From Bremerella volcania (GTDB taxonomy: Bacteria > Planctomycetota > Planctomycetia > Pirellulales > Pirellulaceae): 64,000 bases of DNA. A program made the translations under genes and the position numbers. Shown here one piece after another: positions 41,407 to 51,328 of the stretch; within the stretch, counting starts at the first letter, position 1; the number at the start of each line of letters is the position of its first letter. The notes beneath the pieces are model-generated. The model saw only the letters and a list, made by a program, of their open reading frames with translations. It ran no database searches and had not been told where the DNA came from. Location of the stretch: assembly GCF_007748115.1 (NCBI RefSeq), contig NZ_CP036289.1, forward strand, positions 806,001-870,000, read 5' to 3'.

Positions 41407-42769
41407 TCAGTTTTCATCAGTAATGCAATACAAGTGATCAACTGTGCGGAGATAGATTCGCCCTTCAGCAAGTGCGGGCGTTCCCCAAGCTTGTTGGTCA
41501 AGTACATTCACTGAGACCACTTCAAGATCATCGCCGGCGGAAATAACATGCGTGTTTCCGTTAGAATCCAGCGCATAAACATGTTGGCCATCAGACCATG
41601 GTGAAGCCCAGAATGCGGGAGCGCGACCGACTCGCCGTCTGTACTTCAGTCGCCCGGTTTCAGCATCTACACAGCGAACGATTCCAAGACGACGTTCGAA
41701 GAAGTACAAATTGCCATCCAAGTAAGTGGGGGATGCCATTTGAATGCCTGACTCATCCATCCTCCACTGGACAAACTCGCCACTATTGCGATTGTCGGGA
41801 GGCGTAATATCACCACTTCCACCTGGCATGACTGCATAAAGTCGTCCTCCTCCGTCGTCGTCGCCACCTCGATTTCGGAACTCATTTCCTATAAACAGTC
41901 GATCACCAATCGCCACAGGTGTTGCGGAAGATCGCCCTTTATTCATGTCAATTTGCCAAAGTAGTTTACCGGTGAAGGGATCATAAGAGCGATAAATCAT
42001 TCCACCGACAATCAATTCTTTCCGTAATGAATTCTCCCAAATAAATGGACTTGTACTGGGAAGACTCATCCCGATTCTCCCGCCAGATTTCCTTGCCTGT
42101 ATGCGTATCTAAGGCTAAGAGGAACGATTTCTCCTGATTGTCGACCTGCACGAACAAGCGGTTGCCCAGGAGGGTCGGAGAGCTAGCGGTACCCCAACCG
42201 GCACGCATTTCATAAATGCCTAGATCCTTTTGCCACAGCATGTTGCCTTCCATGTCCAGGCAATAGACACCATTCATACCAAAGTAGGCGTAGATACGTT
42301 CGCCGTCCGTCACAGGCGTCTCGGTCGCGTAGGTGTTCGTGCTGTGTCGCGGGAGTGGCGGCTTTCCTTTCTTAACGGTTTTACGCCAAATGACTTCTCC
42401 GTTTTCACAATCAATGCAGATGACGTCGTATCGATAAATGACATTTACCAAGTCCCTGCGATCACGTCCGTAGCCACCATTGTTGGACTCTGGGCGAGTC
42501 CTCTCTTTCTGGTTTGGGTCAGAGGGAACAGCAGCGGTCAAGTACACACGATTTTCCCAAACGATCGGCTGAGACCATCCTTCACCCTGTAGAGGAATCT
42601 TCCAGCGAATGTTCGTTTGATTTCCGTTTTCGTCTGACCAAGTGACCGGAAGTCGCGAAGCCGAAATAGCGTTCGATTCCGCACCTCGAAACTGAGGATA
42701 ATTCTCTGCGAAGCACACTTGCCATGCATACAGAAACAAGAGAATTGCGGCTGTTGCTTGTAGTTTCAT
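41407..42769 (-). pseudogene. PQQ-type beta-propeller protein gene with a frameshift
   Basis: Two overlapping frames encode the halves of one secreted PQQ-binding-like propeller. The first half starts at 42769 with a signal peptide (LQATAAILLFLYAWQVCFAE) and is PQQ-like up to IWRENRDESSQY. The second half resumes in another frame with SPFIWENSLRKELIVGG and runs to 41407. Skipping one A near 42051 rejoins them into a normal protein of about 453 aa. This is therefore a +1-base change, real or a sequencing error. An intact version would be a periplasmic propeller; in planctomycetes such proteins are frequent and mostly uncharacterised, and cofactor binding is not established. It is first in the unit with DUF427 and the FAD gene. 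Confidence 0.85.
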
Positions 42770-43090
42770 TCCCTTGATCCGTTCCTGAACTAGCTGGTGT
42801 TGACTGTTACTCGCAACGAGAGATCCATGGGAGCGTGATTCTCACACGTATTGTTGCCATTGAACAGTGAATTCAGGAATTTAGGGGTTGGACGAGAGCA
42901 CTTACCTAAACTAGATGAAGTACTGCCGAGGTTCTACCGATGCACTGCCTGGCCAAGTGAGCGCACCGAAAATCAGCCCTAGTGATAACTAATGATATGA
43001 GAAAAACCGTTCTTTAGTTCCAACGTCGAGTAAAGGCCCCTCATTTCCCCATGCTCAAACAAGCTCAAGCCCACCGAGTTCTTTAGCCTG
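42770..43090. other. Intergenic region, nothing recognised
   Basis: About 320 bp between two minus-strand genes. It probably holds the promoter of the beta-propeller unit and the 3' end of the regulator transcript. No gene, repeat or clear hairpin was seen. Confidence 0.5.
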
Positions 43091-43504
43091 CTAGGGGCCT
43101 ATGCCTTCTCGCAAGTTTGTGTCATCGGCAAGCAATTCCAACAGATCTTTGATCGATTTGTGTGCTTCGACGGGGTGTCTGAGCGGCTGATCCCCCATGA
43201 TGAAGTAATGATTCTGACGGCCGACTTTTTCTTTTCGAATCACTCCGCATTCTTCCAAGTCAGCGATAATTCTCTGGACAGCGCGTTCGGTAATACCAAC
43301 TTCGATGGCGACTTGCCGAAGCACCATGCTCGGATTTCTCGAGAGCAGAATTAAGACATGGGAATGATTGGTGAGGAAAGTCCACCGCGCGGGCGAATGC
43401 TCTTGTCCCACAGGCGATTGGGCTTTCTTCAGGCGGGTTTGAACAGCGCCAGATGACTTTGACGAGTTGCTGGCACGCGAAGTTTTTTTGCGATTCACCG
43501 CCAT
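43091..43504 (-). CDS. Winged-helix transcriptional regulator (MarR/ArsR-like)
   Basis: A 137-aa DNA-binding protein. A basic, Ser-rich N-terminal tail of about 40 residues precedes a winged helix ([40 protein letters not shown], then a wing [11 protein letters not shown]). There is no ligand or metal motif that I can name. The ATG at 43504 has AGAGGTGA upstream. It is transcribed divergently from the second dab operon, 268 bp away, and is the natural candidate to regulate it. The intergenic DNA contains phased repeats and an inverted repeat (43625-43711). Confidence 0.88.
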   Translation of the reverse strand: MAVNRKKTSRASNSSKSSGAVQTRLKKAQSPVGQEHSPARWTFLTNHSHVLILLSRNPSMVLRQVAIEVGITERAVQRIIADLEECGVIRKEKVGRQNHYFIMGDQPLRHPVEAHKSIKDLLELLADDTNLREGIGP

Positions 43505-43624
43505 AAATTCACCTCTGCAGGGGAAGGCCTAGCCGGGGACTGGGTGGGACGCGTAAGGCCATGCTGTGAAAGAACTTATATTAGCCGAAGTGTCGTGATT
43601 CAGCAATCCGGAATTCTGTGTCGC

Positions 43625-43711
43625 AAGTCAACGGAATTCTTTTTCACTCAAGTCAAACAGCAAAATCTACCGAAAAGTCATGCGACATGGGATTGACGAC
43701 AAATAAGTCGT
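43625..43711. promoter_or_regulatory. Phased AAGTCA repeats and an inverted repeat upstream of dabB2
   Basis: AAGTCA occurs at 43625-43630, 43650-43655 and 43675-43680, spaced exactly 25 bp. An inverted repeat ACGAC-AAATAA-GTCGT follows at 43696-43711, overlapping a weak promoter-like TTGACG (43694). The layout suggests binding sites for a regulator, possibly the divergent winged-helix protein. Binding is not shown. Confidence 0.45.
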
Positions 43712-43772
43712 GCTTTAATCTTCGTGTGTCGTGGGCCTAGCCCGGAAAGTCGAACCGCACCAGGAATTCGCC

Positions 43773-45368
43773 ATGTTGGACACAGCCATGCTTTTGTTAG
43801 TCGCGCCTTTATGTCTTGTGTTGGCTATGACGTTCCCTACGTCGTGGGCGAACAGGTATCCACAGCAAGTTCGACGCTTCGCCTGCTTTGCTGTTGTAAC
43901 TGTTGCCGTTTTTTACTTGCTCGCCTCGCTGATGCTACTGAAAGTTGAAAGCATCAGTACGAGTATTTCATTATCACAGTCGAGCAGACTTTGGACTTTG
44001 TCTGTTTTCTACGATCCACTATCCGCAATGATGACGCTTCTGATCGCTTACGTCGCTTGGATCATCACGCGATTCTCGGTCAGATATCTCGACGGCGATT
44101 CAAACGAGGGCCGTTACTACAAGTGGCTTATGGTTTGTCTGGGTGCAATTCTCGGACTCGTGGTGAGCGGAAACCTCATTCAGATGTTCGGTTTCTGGAT
44201 ATTGACAAGTCTCGCGCTGCATCAGCTTTTGATCCACTACAGCAATCGCCCTTGGGCAATTTGGACTGCCCGCAAAAAGTTTCTAATCAGTCGACTAGGC
44301 GACGTGTTCTTGGCCGCGGCGATATATCTGACTCTCCAGATTTGGGGAACTGTCGAGATTGAAATGCTCTTTGCTAACGTGCACGCCACGGAAAGCCTAG
44401 GAATATATGACCCAAGAGTAACGATTGTTTGCCTCTTGTTTGTTCTCAGCGCCTTAACCAAGTCGGCCCAATTTCCGTTTCATACCTGGCTGCCAGATAC
44501 CTTGGAGACCCCAACTCCCGTTTCCGCTTTGATGCATGCGGGGATCATCAACGCAGGCGGCTTTCTACTCATCCGCTTGTACCCGATTATTGGACAATCG
44601 GCGACAGCTCTCTCTCTGTGCTTGTTGGTTGGCGGCGTTACCTGTCTGTTGGGCGGACTCATCATGATGACCCAGTCGAGCATCAAGAAGAAGCTGGCTT
44701 ACAGCACCATGTCACAAATGGGCTTCATGATGATGCAATGCGGCCTGGGAGCGTTTTCAGTGGCCTTTCTGCACATCATCTTTCATTCGCTCTACAAGTC
44801 GCATGCTTTCCTTAGATCTGGCAGCGCAGTTGCAAACCACTCGATCGGAAATCCGGAAGGTCAGATCGCATTCACCCAAAACGGTTGGGCGATGGTACTT
44901 GGAACGGCCGCATCTTTCGGGCTTCTGGCAGGCTCTGGATGGTTGCTGGGAATTGATGTTGTCAAACCAGATGGACGACTACTGCTCGGACTTATTCTGG
45001 CCCTGTCTCTGTCACAAATACTTGTGGAAGTGATTCGCACGCGGTCAACCAAAACAGTGCTAATCGGGCTGTCTGTCGTGCTGCTGCTGGTAGGTATCTA
45101 CTTGTTCAGCCACGAGGCAATGCACCGTTTAGCATTCGAGGCTTACGCTGGGGAAATGCCCGCGTTCGGTTCAGCAATGTGGGTTGTTGTTGGGATCGTA
45201 TCTTTGGGATTTGTGTGTCTGGCAGCATTTCAGATCGCGAGGGTCAAGTTCGGGAACTCACCGTTCGTGCAAGCAGCTTATGTCCATGCGTTAAACGGGT
45301 TCTACCTAGACATCGCTGCACGTCGTGTGACGGCTTTGCTGTGGGGGCGATCCGCTCCAACTCCTTAA
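43773..45368 (+). CDS. dabB: DabB2: NuoL-like membrane subunit of the second Dab system
   Basis: A 531-aa polytopic membrane protein starting at the ATG at 43773, with AGGA upstream; an in-frame codon at 43731 gives a non-family extension. The family core is clear: LTKSAQFPFHTWLPDTLETP holds the channel lysine K230, followed by TPVSALMHAG. The usual Trp-Glu position of NuoL reads W142-I143 (MFGFWILTSLALHQLL); I believe this is a feature of the DabB branch but cannot confirm it here. Next to dabA2 it would form the ion-coupled membrane half of an inorganic-carbon pump. Confidence 0.93.
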   Translation: MLDTAMLLLVAPLCLVLAMTFPTSWANRYPQQVRRFACFAVVTVAVFYLLASLMLLKVESISTSISLSQSSRLWTLSVFYDPLSAMMTLLIAYVAWIITRFSVRYLDGDSNEGRYYKWLMVCLGAILGLVVSGNLIQMFGFWILTSLALHQLLIHYSNRPWAIWTARKKFLISRLGDVFLAAAIYLTLQIWGTVEIEMLFANVHATESLGIYDPRVTIVCLLFVLSALTKSAQFPFHTWLPDTLETPTPVSALMHAGIINAGGFLLIRLYPIIGQSATALSLCLLVGGVTCLLGGLIMMTQSSIKKKLAYSTMSQMGFMMMQCGLGAFSVAFLHIIFHSLYKSHAFLRSGSAVANHSIGNPEGQIAFTQNGWAMVLGTAASFGLLAGSGWLLGIDVVKPDGRLLLGLILALSLSQILVEVIRTRSTKTVLIGLSVVLLLVGIYLFSHEAMHRLAFEAYAGEMPAFGSAMWVVVGIVSLGFVCLAAFQIARVKFGNSPFVQAAYVHALNGFYLDIAARRVTALLWGRSAPTP

Positions 45369-45414
45369 GCAATCATTCATCACTCATAAGTAAGATTATC
45401 GAAGGAACTCCGAC

Positions 45415-47904
45415 ATGATTTCATTAATAGAATCATCGAATCACTTGCTGAAGGATACCGACAAGCCGAATCGCACGAATGCCGATAAAAAATCGCAAGG
45501 CATTCAGCACGTCATCGAGAAACTTCACGAGTCGATTGCCCCGCTTTGGCCGCTAAAGGATTTTGTTGCCGTGAACCCATTTCTCGGATTCACCGGCAAG
45601 ACGCTTCTGGAAACTGACTCACTTTTGAAATCGATCAGTGATGTCGAACTACTCCCGTCACTGGAATTCTTCCGGGAATGCTATCGAAGTGAATCGATCT
45701 CCACGAGTGACGTGGAAACAGCTTACCTACAGATTGCCCGAGATGGTTCCGCCAGCCTCACAGACGTATCTCTAGCCGACGTGCTGGACTGGCTACAGAG
45801 CGACCTTAAGCCCGCAATACGCTGCCGTCGTAAGGTTTGGACGATGGCCGAAGTGTTGGATGGCGAGGGTGGAGGGGAGAGAAGCAATCAAATCATCAAT
45901 GATATCACTCGGTTCCTATCGGGATACTTCGACGAAGGCGAGGCTTCCTGGTTGATGCCATGGCAGGATGATTCGCCCTACGCGGCTTGGAAGCAGGTTA
46001 GCTCTACTAGCTATCGCATGGACCTGCTAGGAATGCGAGGCTTCAGGAAGTTTGTCCGCAGTTTGCCCGACGATTCTGATCAGGCAATTCCCCTTTTGCT
46101 CGAGAAGGCAGACGTACCGAATCGACTTCTCTCTTTGCTTTGTGTTTGCCAGCTCGCATCCATTTCGGGATGGGCGTCCTACGCACGGAACCAGTCGGGA
46201 CAGTCAGCGAAGCCGGAGTCAAGTTGCCTGAAAGATTTGCTTGCCATTCGACTGGCATACGATGTGTTTCTGATTGAGTCGAGTAAGCAAAGCATTTCAT
46301 GCTGTTTTCACGAAGACATCTGGAACGACCACGACTTCAATCGCCAAGTGTTGTCGCCCAGTCTCATAAGTGTCGTGCGGTATGTTCTACTTGTTGCGCA
46401 GGAGATGAAGTTCCAGCAGAGCCTGACTTCAGGTCTTTTGGACGGAATCAACGAGAAGACAGGACCGGTAAAAGCCCTGGCGCAAATGGTGTTCTGCATT
46501 GACGTGCGTTCCGAACCAATTCGTCGCCATCTAGAACGTGTCAATGAGCAAGTAGAGACATTCGGATTTGCTGGATTCTTCGGCATGCCGTTGCGTCATG
46601 TGACTGGGGGAGGCTCGGTCGGTAGCGCGCACTGTCCAGTGCTTCTCCAACCAGCGTTCCAGGTCAACTGGGATCAAGCGCATGAAAGTTCTGGGCAAGA
46701 GAGTTTGCAAAACGCTTGGAAAGCCTTTCGTTCCGGCCCGATTTCGAGCCTGGGATTCGTCGAGACTTTGGGCTGGCTTACGGCCGGAAAGTTGTTGTCC
46801 GATTCTTATGGATGGGTAAAAAGTCGATTTCAGCAACAATCGTGTGACAGCAAACCTCAAGTCTATCCTGAGGGAGAAACACACGTTGGGCATTGCGAAG
46901 AGCTTTCTCTGGAAAGCCGGATCACATTTTGCAAAGGCTTTCTTGCGAACCTTGGCCTGACCAAAGGATTTGCTCGCTTCGTCGTTGTGTGTGGGCATGC
47001 TTCGGACGTGCAAAACAACCTGTTTCAATCAGGTCTCGACTGTGGTGCCTGCGGAGGACACTCGGGAGAGCCCAACGCGCGTGTCGCGAGCTGGTGGTTG
47101 AACAGTTCTGAAGTTCGGGCTGGACTGGCGACGCTGGGGATTGCGATTCCAGATAGTACGTGGTTTGTACCGGCCGTTCATAACACGACTACCGAACAGA
47201 TTGTATTCACGGAGAAAGCTAATGTTCCTGATGAGTTTCAGGAAGAGTTTGCTCAGCTAATCTCGATTTGCAATGAAGCAAGTCAACAATGCGCTGGGAA
47301 TCGTCCTGAAAGATATGGTACATCGAAAAAAGAAGACTTAACGCGTAAGAGTCACGACTGGAGTGACGTGCGTCCCGAGTGGGGACTCGCTGGAAATGCC
47401 GCATTCGTTGTCGCACCTCGATCTAGAACGCAATCGCTGGATCTAAAAGGCCGTGTATTTCTGCATAGCTATGAGGCAGAGAAAGACTCTGATGGCAGTG
47501 TGCTCGAACTGATCATGACCGCACCGATGATCGTCACTAGCTGGATTAATTTGCAGTACTTTGCTTCAACGGTTGAGGCAGGCAAGTACGGAAGTGGGGA
47601 TAAGCTGATCCATAATGCGGTAGGTAAGTTCGGCGTGCTGGAAGGAAACGGAGGTGACTTGAAAACGGGACTGCCTTTGCAGTCCGTGCACAATGGAAAG
47701 CAATGGCAACATCAGCCACTGCGGCTAACAGTGATCATTGAAGCGCCGAAGGTACGCATTGAGCAAATTGTTCGCTCCCATACCGACGTTCGGCAACTTG
47801 TGTCTCATGGATGGATCACTTTGCTTTGCTTGGAAGGAGAGCGTTTCTCCCGATGGACCAGTCAAGGCGCTTGGGAGCCTTGGGATGATCAACCATCGAA
47901 CTAA
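45415..47904 (+). CDS. dabA: DabA2: DUF2309 inorganic-carbon transporter subunit
   Basis: An 829-aa DUF2309 protein, a normal length for DabA. The carbonic-anhydrase-like zinc site is complete: C361 and D363 in [10 protein letters not shown]528 in VCGHASD and C543 in DCGACGG. The N-terminus shows the family motif [11 protein letters not shown] and the C-terminus [12 protein letters not shown]. The ATG at 45415 has AAGGA upstream and follows dabB2 by 46 bp. It shares only the family core with DabA1, so the two loci look like old paralogues or separate acquisitions rather than a recent duplication. The downstream neighbours are sulfate-activation genes, which is unusual. Confidence 0.95.
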   Translation: MISLIESSNHLLKDTDKPNRTNADKKSQGIQHVIEKLHESIAPLWPLKDFVAVNPFLGFTGKTLLETDSLLKSISDVELLPSLEFFRECYRSESISTSDVETAYLQIARDGSASLTDVSLADVLDWLQSDLKPAIRCRRKVWTMAEVLDGEGGGERSNQIINDITRFLSGYFDEGEASWLMPWQDDSPYAAWKQVSSTSYRMDLLGMRGFRKFVRSLPDDSDQAIPLLLEKADVPNRLLSLLCVCQLASISGWASYARNQSGQSAKPESSCLKDLLAIRLAYDVFLIESSKQSISCCFHEDIWNDHDFNRQVLSPSLISVVRYVLLVAQEMKFQQSLTSGLLDGINEKTGPVKALAQMVFCIDVRSEPIRRHLERVNEQVETFGFAGFFGMPLRHVTGGGSVGSAHCPVLLQPAFQVNWDQAHESSGQESLQNAWKAFRSGPISSLGFVETLGWLTAGKLLSDSYGWVKSRFQQQSCDSKPQVYPEGETHVGHCEELSLESRITFCKGFLANLGLTKGFARFVVVCGHASDVQNNLFQSGLDCGACGGHSGEPNARVASWWLNSSEVRAGLATLGIAIPDSTWFVPAVHNTTTEQIVFTEKANVPDEFQEEFAQLISICNEASQQCAGNRPERYGTSKKEDLTRKSHDWSDVRPEWGLAGNAAFVVAPRSRTQSLDLKGRVFLHSYEAEKDSDGSVLELIMTAPMIVTSWINLQYFASTVEAGKYGSGDKLIHNAVGKFGVLEGNGGDLKTGLPLQSVHNGKQWQHQPLRLTVIIEAPKVRIEQIVRSHTDVRQLVSHGWITLLCLEGERFSRWTSQGAWEPWDDQPSN

Positions 47905-47942
47905 TTTTACTGTGTGATTTTTTGCTCAAGAGGACGAGCCTC

Positions 47943-48896
47943 ATGAACACTTCGGTAGTGGATAGAGAAGGACGACAGAATGTTGTCTCAGGCGACCTGA
48001 ACGCACACCTGAGAATGCTCGAGGAAGAGAGCATCTACATTTTCAGGGAAGTTGCCGAGTCATTTGAGAATCCCGTATTGCTCTACTCCATCGGGAAGGA
48101 TTCCAGTGTGCTCTTGCACCTGGCCCGGAAGGCCTTTTATCCGGAGAAGCCTCCATTTCCGCTGCTTCATATCGATTCGACATGGGAGTTCCGAGAAATG
48201 ATTGAGTTTCGCGAGCAACACGTTCGAGGGACGCTCGGAATGGAGGTCCTTGTGGAAATCAATCACGAGGGAGTCCGCCGCGGTATCAATCCGTTCGACT
48301 TTCCCAGTCCTGTTTACACCGACGTCATGCGAACAGAACCGTTGAAGAAGGCCCTGACACGGTATCGCTTTGATGCGGCGATTGGGGGAGGGCGTCGGGA
48401 AGAGGAACGATCGCGAGCAAAAGAAAGAATCTTTTCCTTTCGAGACAAGCATCACCGATGGGATCCGCGCAATCAGCGTCCAGAGCTTTGGCGACTTTAC
48501 AACACGTGGGTCCATCGTGGTCAAAGTATGCGTGTCTTTCCACTCTCAGATTGGACCGAAGAGGAGATCTGGCAATACATCCTGCTGGAAGAAATTCCGC
48601 TCGTGCCGCTCTATTTCGCCAAAGAGCGGCCAGTCGTTCAACGCGATGGCAATCTGATCATGGTAGATGATGAGCGAATGCCACTGAGGTCTGGGGAGCA
48701 GCCGGAAATGCGAAAGGTTCGATTTAGGACCCTGGGCTGCTATCCGGTCACGGGGGCCATCGAGTCTGAAGCGGAATCTGTCAGCCAGATTGTTCAAGAG
48801 TTACGGTTGACCCATCTTTCCGAAAGAGCAGGACGGGCAATCGATAAGGATGAAGAATCAGCAATGGAACGCAAGAAGCGACAAGGATACTTTTGA
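47943..48896 (+). CDS. cysD: Sulfate adenylyltransferase subunit 2 (CysD)
   Basis: A 317-aa CysD, the ATP-pyrophosphatase-type subunit that makes adenosine 5'-phosphosulfate from ATP and sulfate. The PP-loop is SIGKDSS (residues 49-55). Other family motifs are [26 protein letters not shown] and [15 protein letters not shown], followed by [10 protein letters not shown] use the ATG at 47943, which has AGAGGA upstream. The stop overlaps the cysN start by one base (TGATG). The gene is complete. It directly follows dabA2 with a 38-bp gap, suggesting one transcript. Confidence 0.96.
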   Translation: MNTSVVDREGRQNVVSGDLNAHLRMLEEESIYIFREVAESFENPVLLYSIGKDSSVLLHLARKAFYPEKPPFPLLHIDSTWEFREMIEFREQHVRGTLGMEVLVEINHEGVRRGINPFDFPSPVYTDVMRTEPLKKALTRYRFDAAIGGGRREEERSRAKERIFSFRDKHHRWDPRNQRPELWRLYNTWVHRGQSMRVFPLSDWTEEEIWQYILLEEIPLVPLYFAKERPVVQRDGNLIMVDDERMPLRSGEQPEMRKVRFRTLGCYPVTGAIESEAESVSQIVQELRLTHLSERAGRAIDKDEESAMERKKRQGYF

Positions 48897-50713
48897 TGAT
48901 TACGCAAAAAGACAGCACGATCGAAATCACGCCCCCAGCAGGTCAGACCATTGGAACTCGTTTGGGCATACTTAGATTGCTCACGTGCGGAAGCGTAGAC
49001 GATGGCAAGAGTACGTTAATTGGACGACTTCTACTCGAAACTGGCGCCGTATACGAAGATCATTTACAGTCGCTTCAACTTGAAACCAAGCGACACGGTA
49101 CCACGGAATTGGCAGTCGATCCTGCTCTGATCGTAGACGGGCTGGAAGACGAAAGAGCCCAGGGCATTACGATCGACGTCGCCTATCGCTACCTTCGGTC
49201 GCCTCGCCGAAAAATCATCATCGCGGATAGTCCCGGTCATGAGCAGTACACCAGGAACATGGTCACGGCTGCCTCGCGTTCCGACGTGGCATTATTACTA
49301 GTTGATGCGAGGAAAGGAATTGTTCAACAGACCAAACGTCATGCATTGATTGCCTCCATGTTAGGGATCAAGCGATTTATCTTAGCCACCAACAAGATGG
49401 ATCTTGTTGACTACAGGAGCAACGTCTTTCACGAGATTACCGGCGATTTTCATCGCTTTACGAAAGCCTTTGAGGAGTTGGATATCGTTTCGATTCCTCT
49501 CTCTGGTTTGTGTGGCGATAACGTATGTCGCCGTAGTGAAAATATGGATTGGTATCAGGGGCCGACCTTGATCGAGACACTGGAGTCATCTCAGGCGTCT
49601 CGTGGCAATCCCGCGGATGGTTTTCGGTTACCAATCCAGCGAGTCGTACGACCCGATTCCGAGTTTCGTGGTGTGAGCGGAACGATTGCTACAGGCAAGA
49701 TAAGGGTTCATGATCCGATCGAGATCCTTCCACAAAGAAGGACATCAAAGATTCAATCGATCATTACGATGGATGGAGAATATGAATCTGCCTGCGCAGG
49801 GCAAGCGGTAACCATCACGTTGGCAGATGAGATCGACGTGGCGCGAGGAGACTGGATCGTTTCGCCCGGTGTTTCGTCCGCGATGAGTAGTGAGCTCAAT
49901 GCGAGACTGGTTTGGATGTCAACCGAACCACTAGTTGTCGGAAAGATCTATTGGCTTAAGTGCGGTACGAAAACGGTAATGGCCGAAGTCGCTACAATGC
50001 AGTCGAAGATATGTATCGAAACGGGAGATAGCGAACCTGCTTCGATGCTTGAGTTGAATGAAATTGGCCAATGTCATCTACTGCTTCACGAACCGGTTGT
50101 TCATGAAAGCTACACTAGTATCCGTGAGATGGGATCGTTCATCCTGGTTGATCGAATTTCCCATGAGACGGTCGCGGCAGGAATTATTTCAAGCGAAGAC
50201 AATAGGAGTGTTGCTGCTTCGATACCGATTGCTACCGAGAGGCAATTCAGCCAAGTAACGGCAGCTCAACGGAAGTATCGAGTGGGACATGATTCGCTTT
50301 CTGTCGTGATTGCCGGTCGAACGAGTAACGAACTTTTGCGTGTCGCGTATGACCTGGAACTTCGTCTATTCAATGAGGGTTTCCATGTCGGCGTAATTAA
50401 TGCAGGCGACCTTCACGGAGAACATGAGAACGACGGATCTCATGCGGCGACAGGAAAGCCGAGCCATCTTTGGCCAGGCCTGCAGGTCACCCGATCGTTA
50501 AGTGACATGGGGCTAATTTGCATATCAGTATTCGAAGCTGGCAATCAAGAGCTCAAAAATGCGATCCGTCGAGAGTGTTCACGGAACGAGTTCCTGTATT
50601 TCGATCTCGACTCTCATGGAGATACAAGCAATTCCAGGGATCATTCAAAAGCTGAGGACATCGCTGAGAACATCTACAGCTTAGTCGTCTCAAAAGTATC
50701 CGGACCGAAGTAG
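48896..50713 (+). CDS. cysN: Sulfate adenylyltransferase subunit 1 (CysN) with a degenerate APS-kinase-like C-terminus
   Basis: A 605-aa protein. Residues ~25-440 are a normal CysN GTPase: G1 GSVDDGKST, G3 DSPGHEQYTRNM and G4 NKMD, followed by EF-Tu-like beta domains. Such GTPases drive CysD-catalysed APS synthesis. The C-terminal ~140 residues resemble CysC of CysNC fusions in layout (SVVIAGRTSNELLRVAYDLE, then LFNEGFHVGVINAGD) but the P-loop GxxGxGKS is gone, and the GDxxR motif reads AGDLHG. This domain is therefore unlikely to phosphorylate APS. The ATG at 48896 follows AAGGA; a TTG at 48893 is an alternative. Confidence 0.94.
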   Translation: MITQKDSTIEITPPAGQTIGTRLGILRLLTCGSVDDGKSTLIGRLLLETGAVYEDHLQSLQLETKRHGTTELAVDPALIVDGLEDERAQGITIDVAYRYLRSPRRKIIIADSPGHEQYTRNMVTAASRSDVALLLVDARKGIVQQTKRHALIASMLGIKRFILATNKMDLVDYRSNVFHEITGDFHRFTKAFEELDIVSIPLSGLCGDNVCRRSENMDWYQGPTLIETLESSQASRGNPADGFRLPIQRVVRPDSEFRGVSGTIATGKIRVHDPIEILPQRRTSKIQSIITMDGEYESACAGQAVTITLADEIDVARGDWIVSPGVSSAMSSELNARLVWMSTEPLVVGKIYWLKCGTKTVMAEVATMQSKICIETGDSEPASMLELNEIGQCHLLLHEPVVHESYTSIREMGSFILVDRISHETVAAGIISSEDNRSVAASIPIATERQFSQVTAAQRKYRVGHDSLSVVIAGRTSNELLRVAYDLELRLFNEGFHVGVINAGDLHGEHENDGSHAATGKPSHLWPGLQVTRSLSDMGLICISVFEAGNQELKNAIRRECSRNEFLYFDLDSHGDTSNSRDHSKAEDIAENIYSLVVSKVSGPK

Positions 50714-50759
50714 GTCAATAGAGCAAGCCAATTCTATAAACTCAAGAAGGGAGAGTGCT

Positions 50760-51320
50760 ATGGTATCTTCGCAGGGGTCTTTCTGGTGGATGGACGGAAA
50801 CTCATCACAGAGCTCTTCCGCCACGTCTCGATCGCAACGCAAGGCTACTCTTTGGCTTACCGATCAAGATGATTGCGTGAATCGACTTCTATCAAGAATT
50901 GTAAACACGTACGGTGATCCAATCGTTCGTGTTTCTGGCGAACTATTTGAATCGCCACTGCATCTTATCTCTGTGATTGAAGAAAATCTCAGAGACTATG
51001 CAATCGGCGAAGTTGTCATCTTAGGTCACTCTCACTTCTTGCCGCCCGGCCAGGCGTCCAATAACGTCAGTCCAGGCGATTGCATCGCGGAACCAAGCAG
51101 TCTGCTGCAGCGTATGGCCAAACGGCAGGAATCTAGCAAGCTGGCGGAACAGAGGTTACTTGAAGTGAATGTTCAACTCGCACAGCTGTGCGCAATTCAC
51201 AAGTATTCCACCGTTGCCGAAATCCAGGTGACCTCGCTGTTCTTTCGAGTCGAATCACACGCGGTCTATTCTTACAACGAAAGAACGATGCAGTTCGAGG
51301 CTTTGGGCAGTGAGTTGTAA
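50760..51320 (+). CDS. Carbonic-anhydrase-like protein lacking both zinc cysteines
   Basis: A 186-aa homologue of beta-carbonic anhydrase that appears catalytically dead. It aligns through TLWLTDQDD (family: LFITCSDSR) and EVVILGHSHF (family: [10 protein letters not shown]), then LLEVNVQLAQL (family: [11 protein letters not shown]). The two zinc cysteines are Asp35 and Phe93 and the dyad Arg is Cys39; D37 and H90 remain. It has a strong ribosome site (AAGAAGGGAGAG) and no stop codons, so it is probably expressed. It is the last gene of the dabB2-dabA2-cysDN operon. A structural or regulatory role is inferred. An IS630-type fragment begins directly after its stop, so the native C-terminus may have been altered. 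Confidence 0.8.
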   Translation: MVSSQGSFWWMDGNSSQSSSATSRSQRKATLWLTDQDDCVNRLLSRIVNTYGDPIVRVSGELFESPLHLISVIEENLRDYAIGEVVILGHSHFLPPGQASNNVSPGDCIAEPSSLLQRMAKRQESSKLAEQRLLEVNVQLAQLCAIHKYSTVAEIQVTSLFFRVESHAVYSYNERTMQFEALGSEL

Positions 51321-51328
51321 GTACGAGA

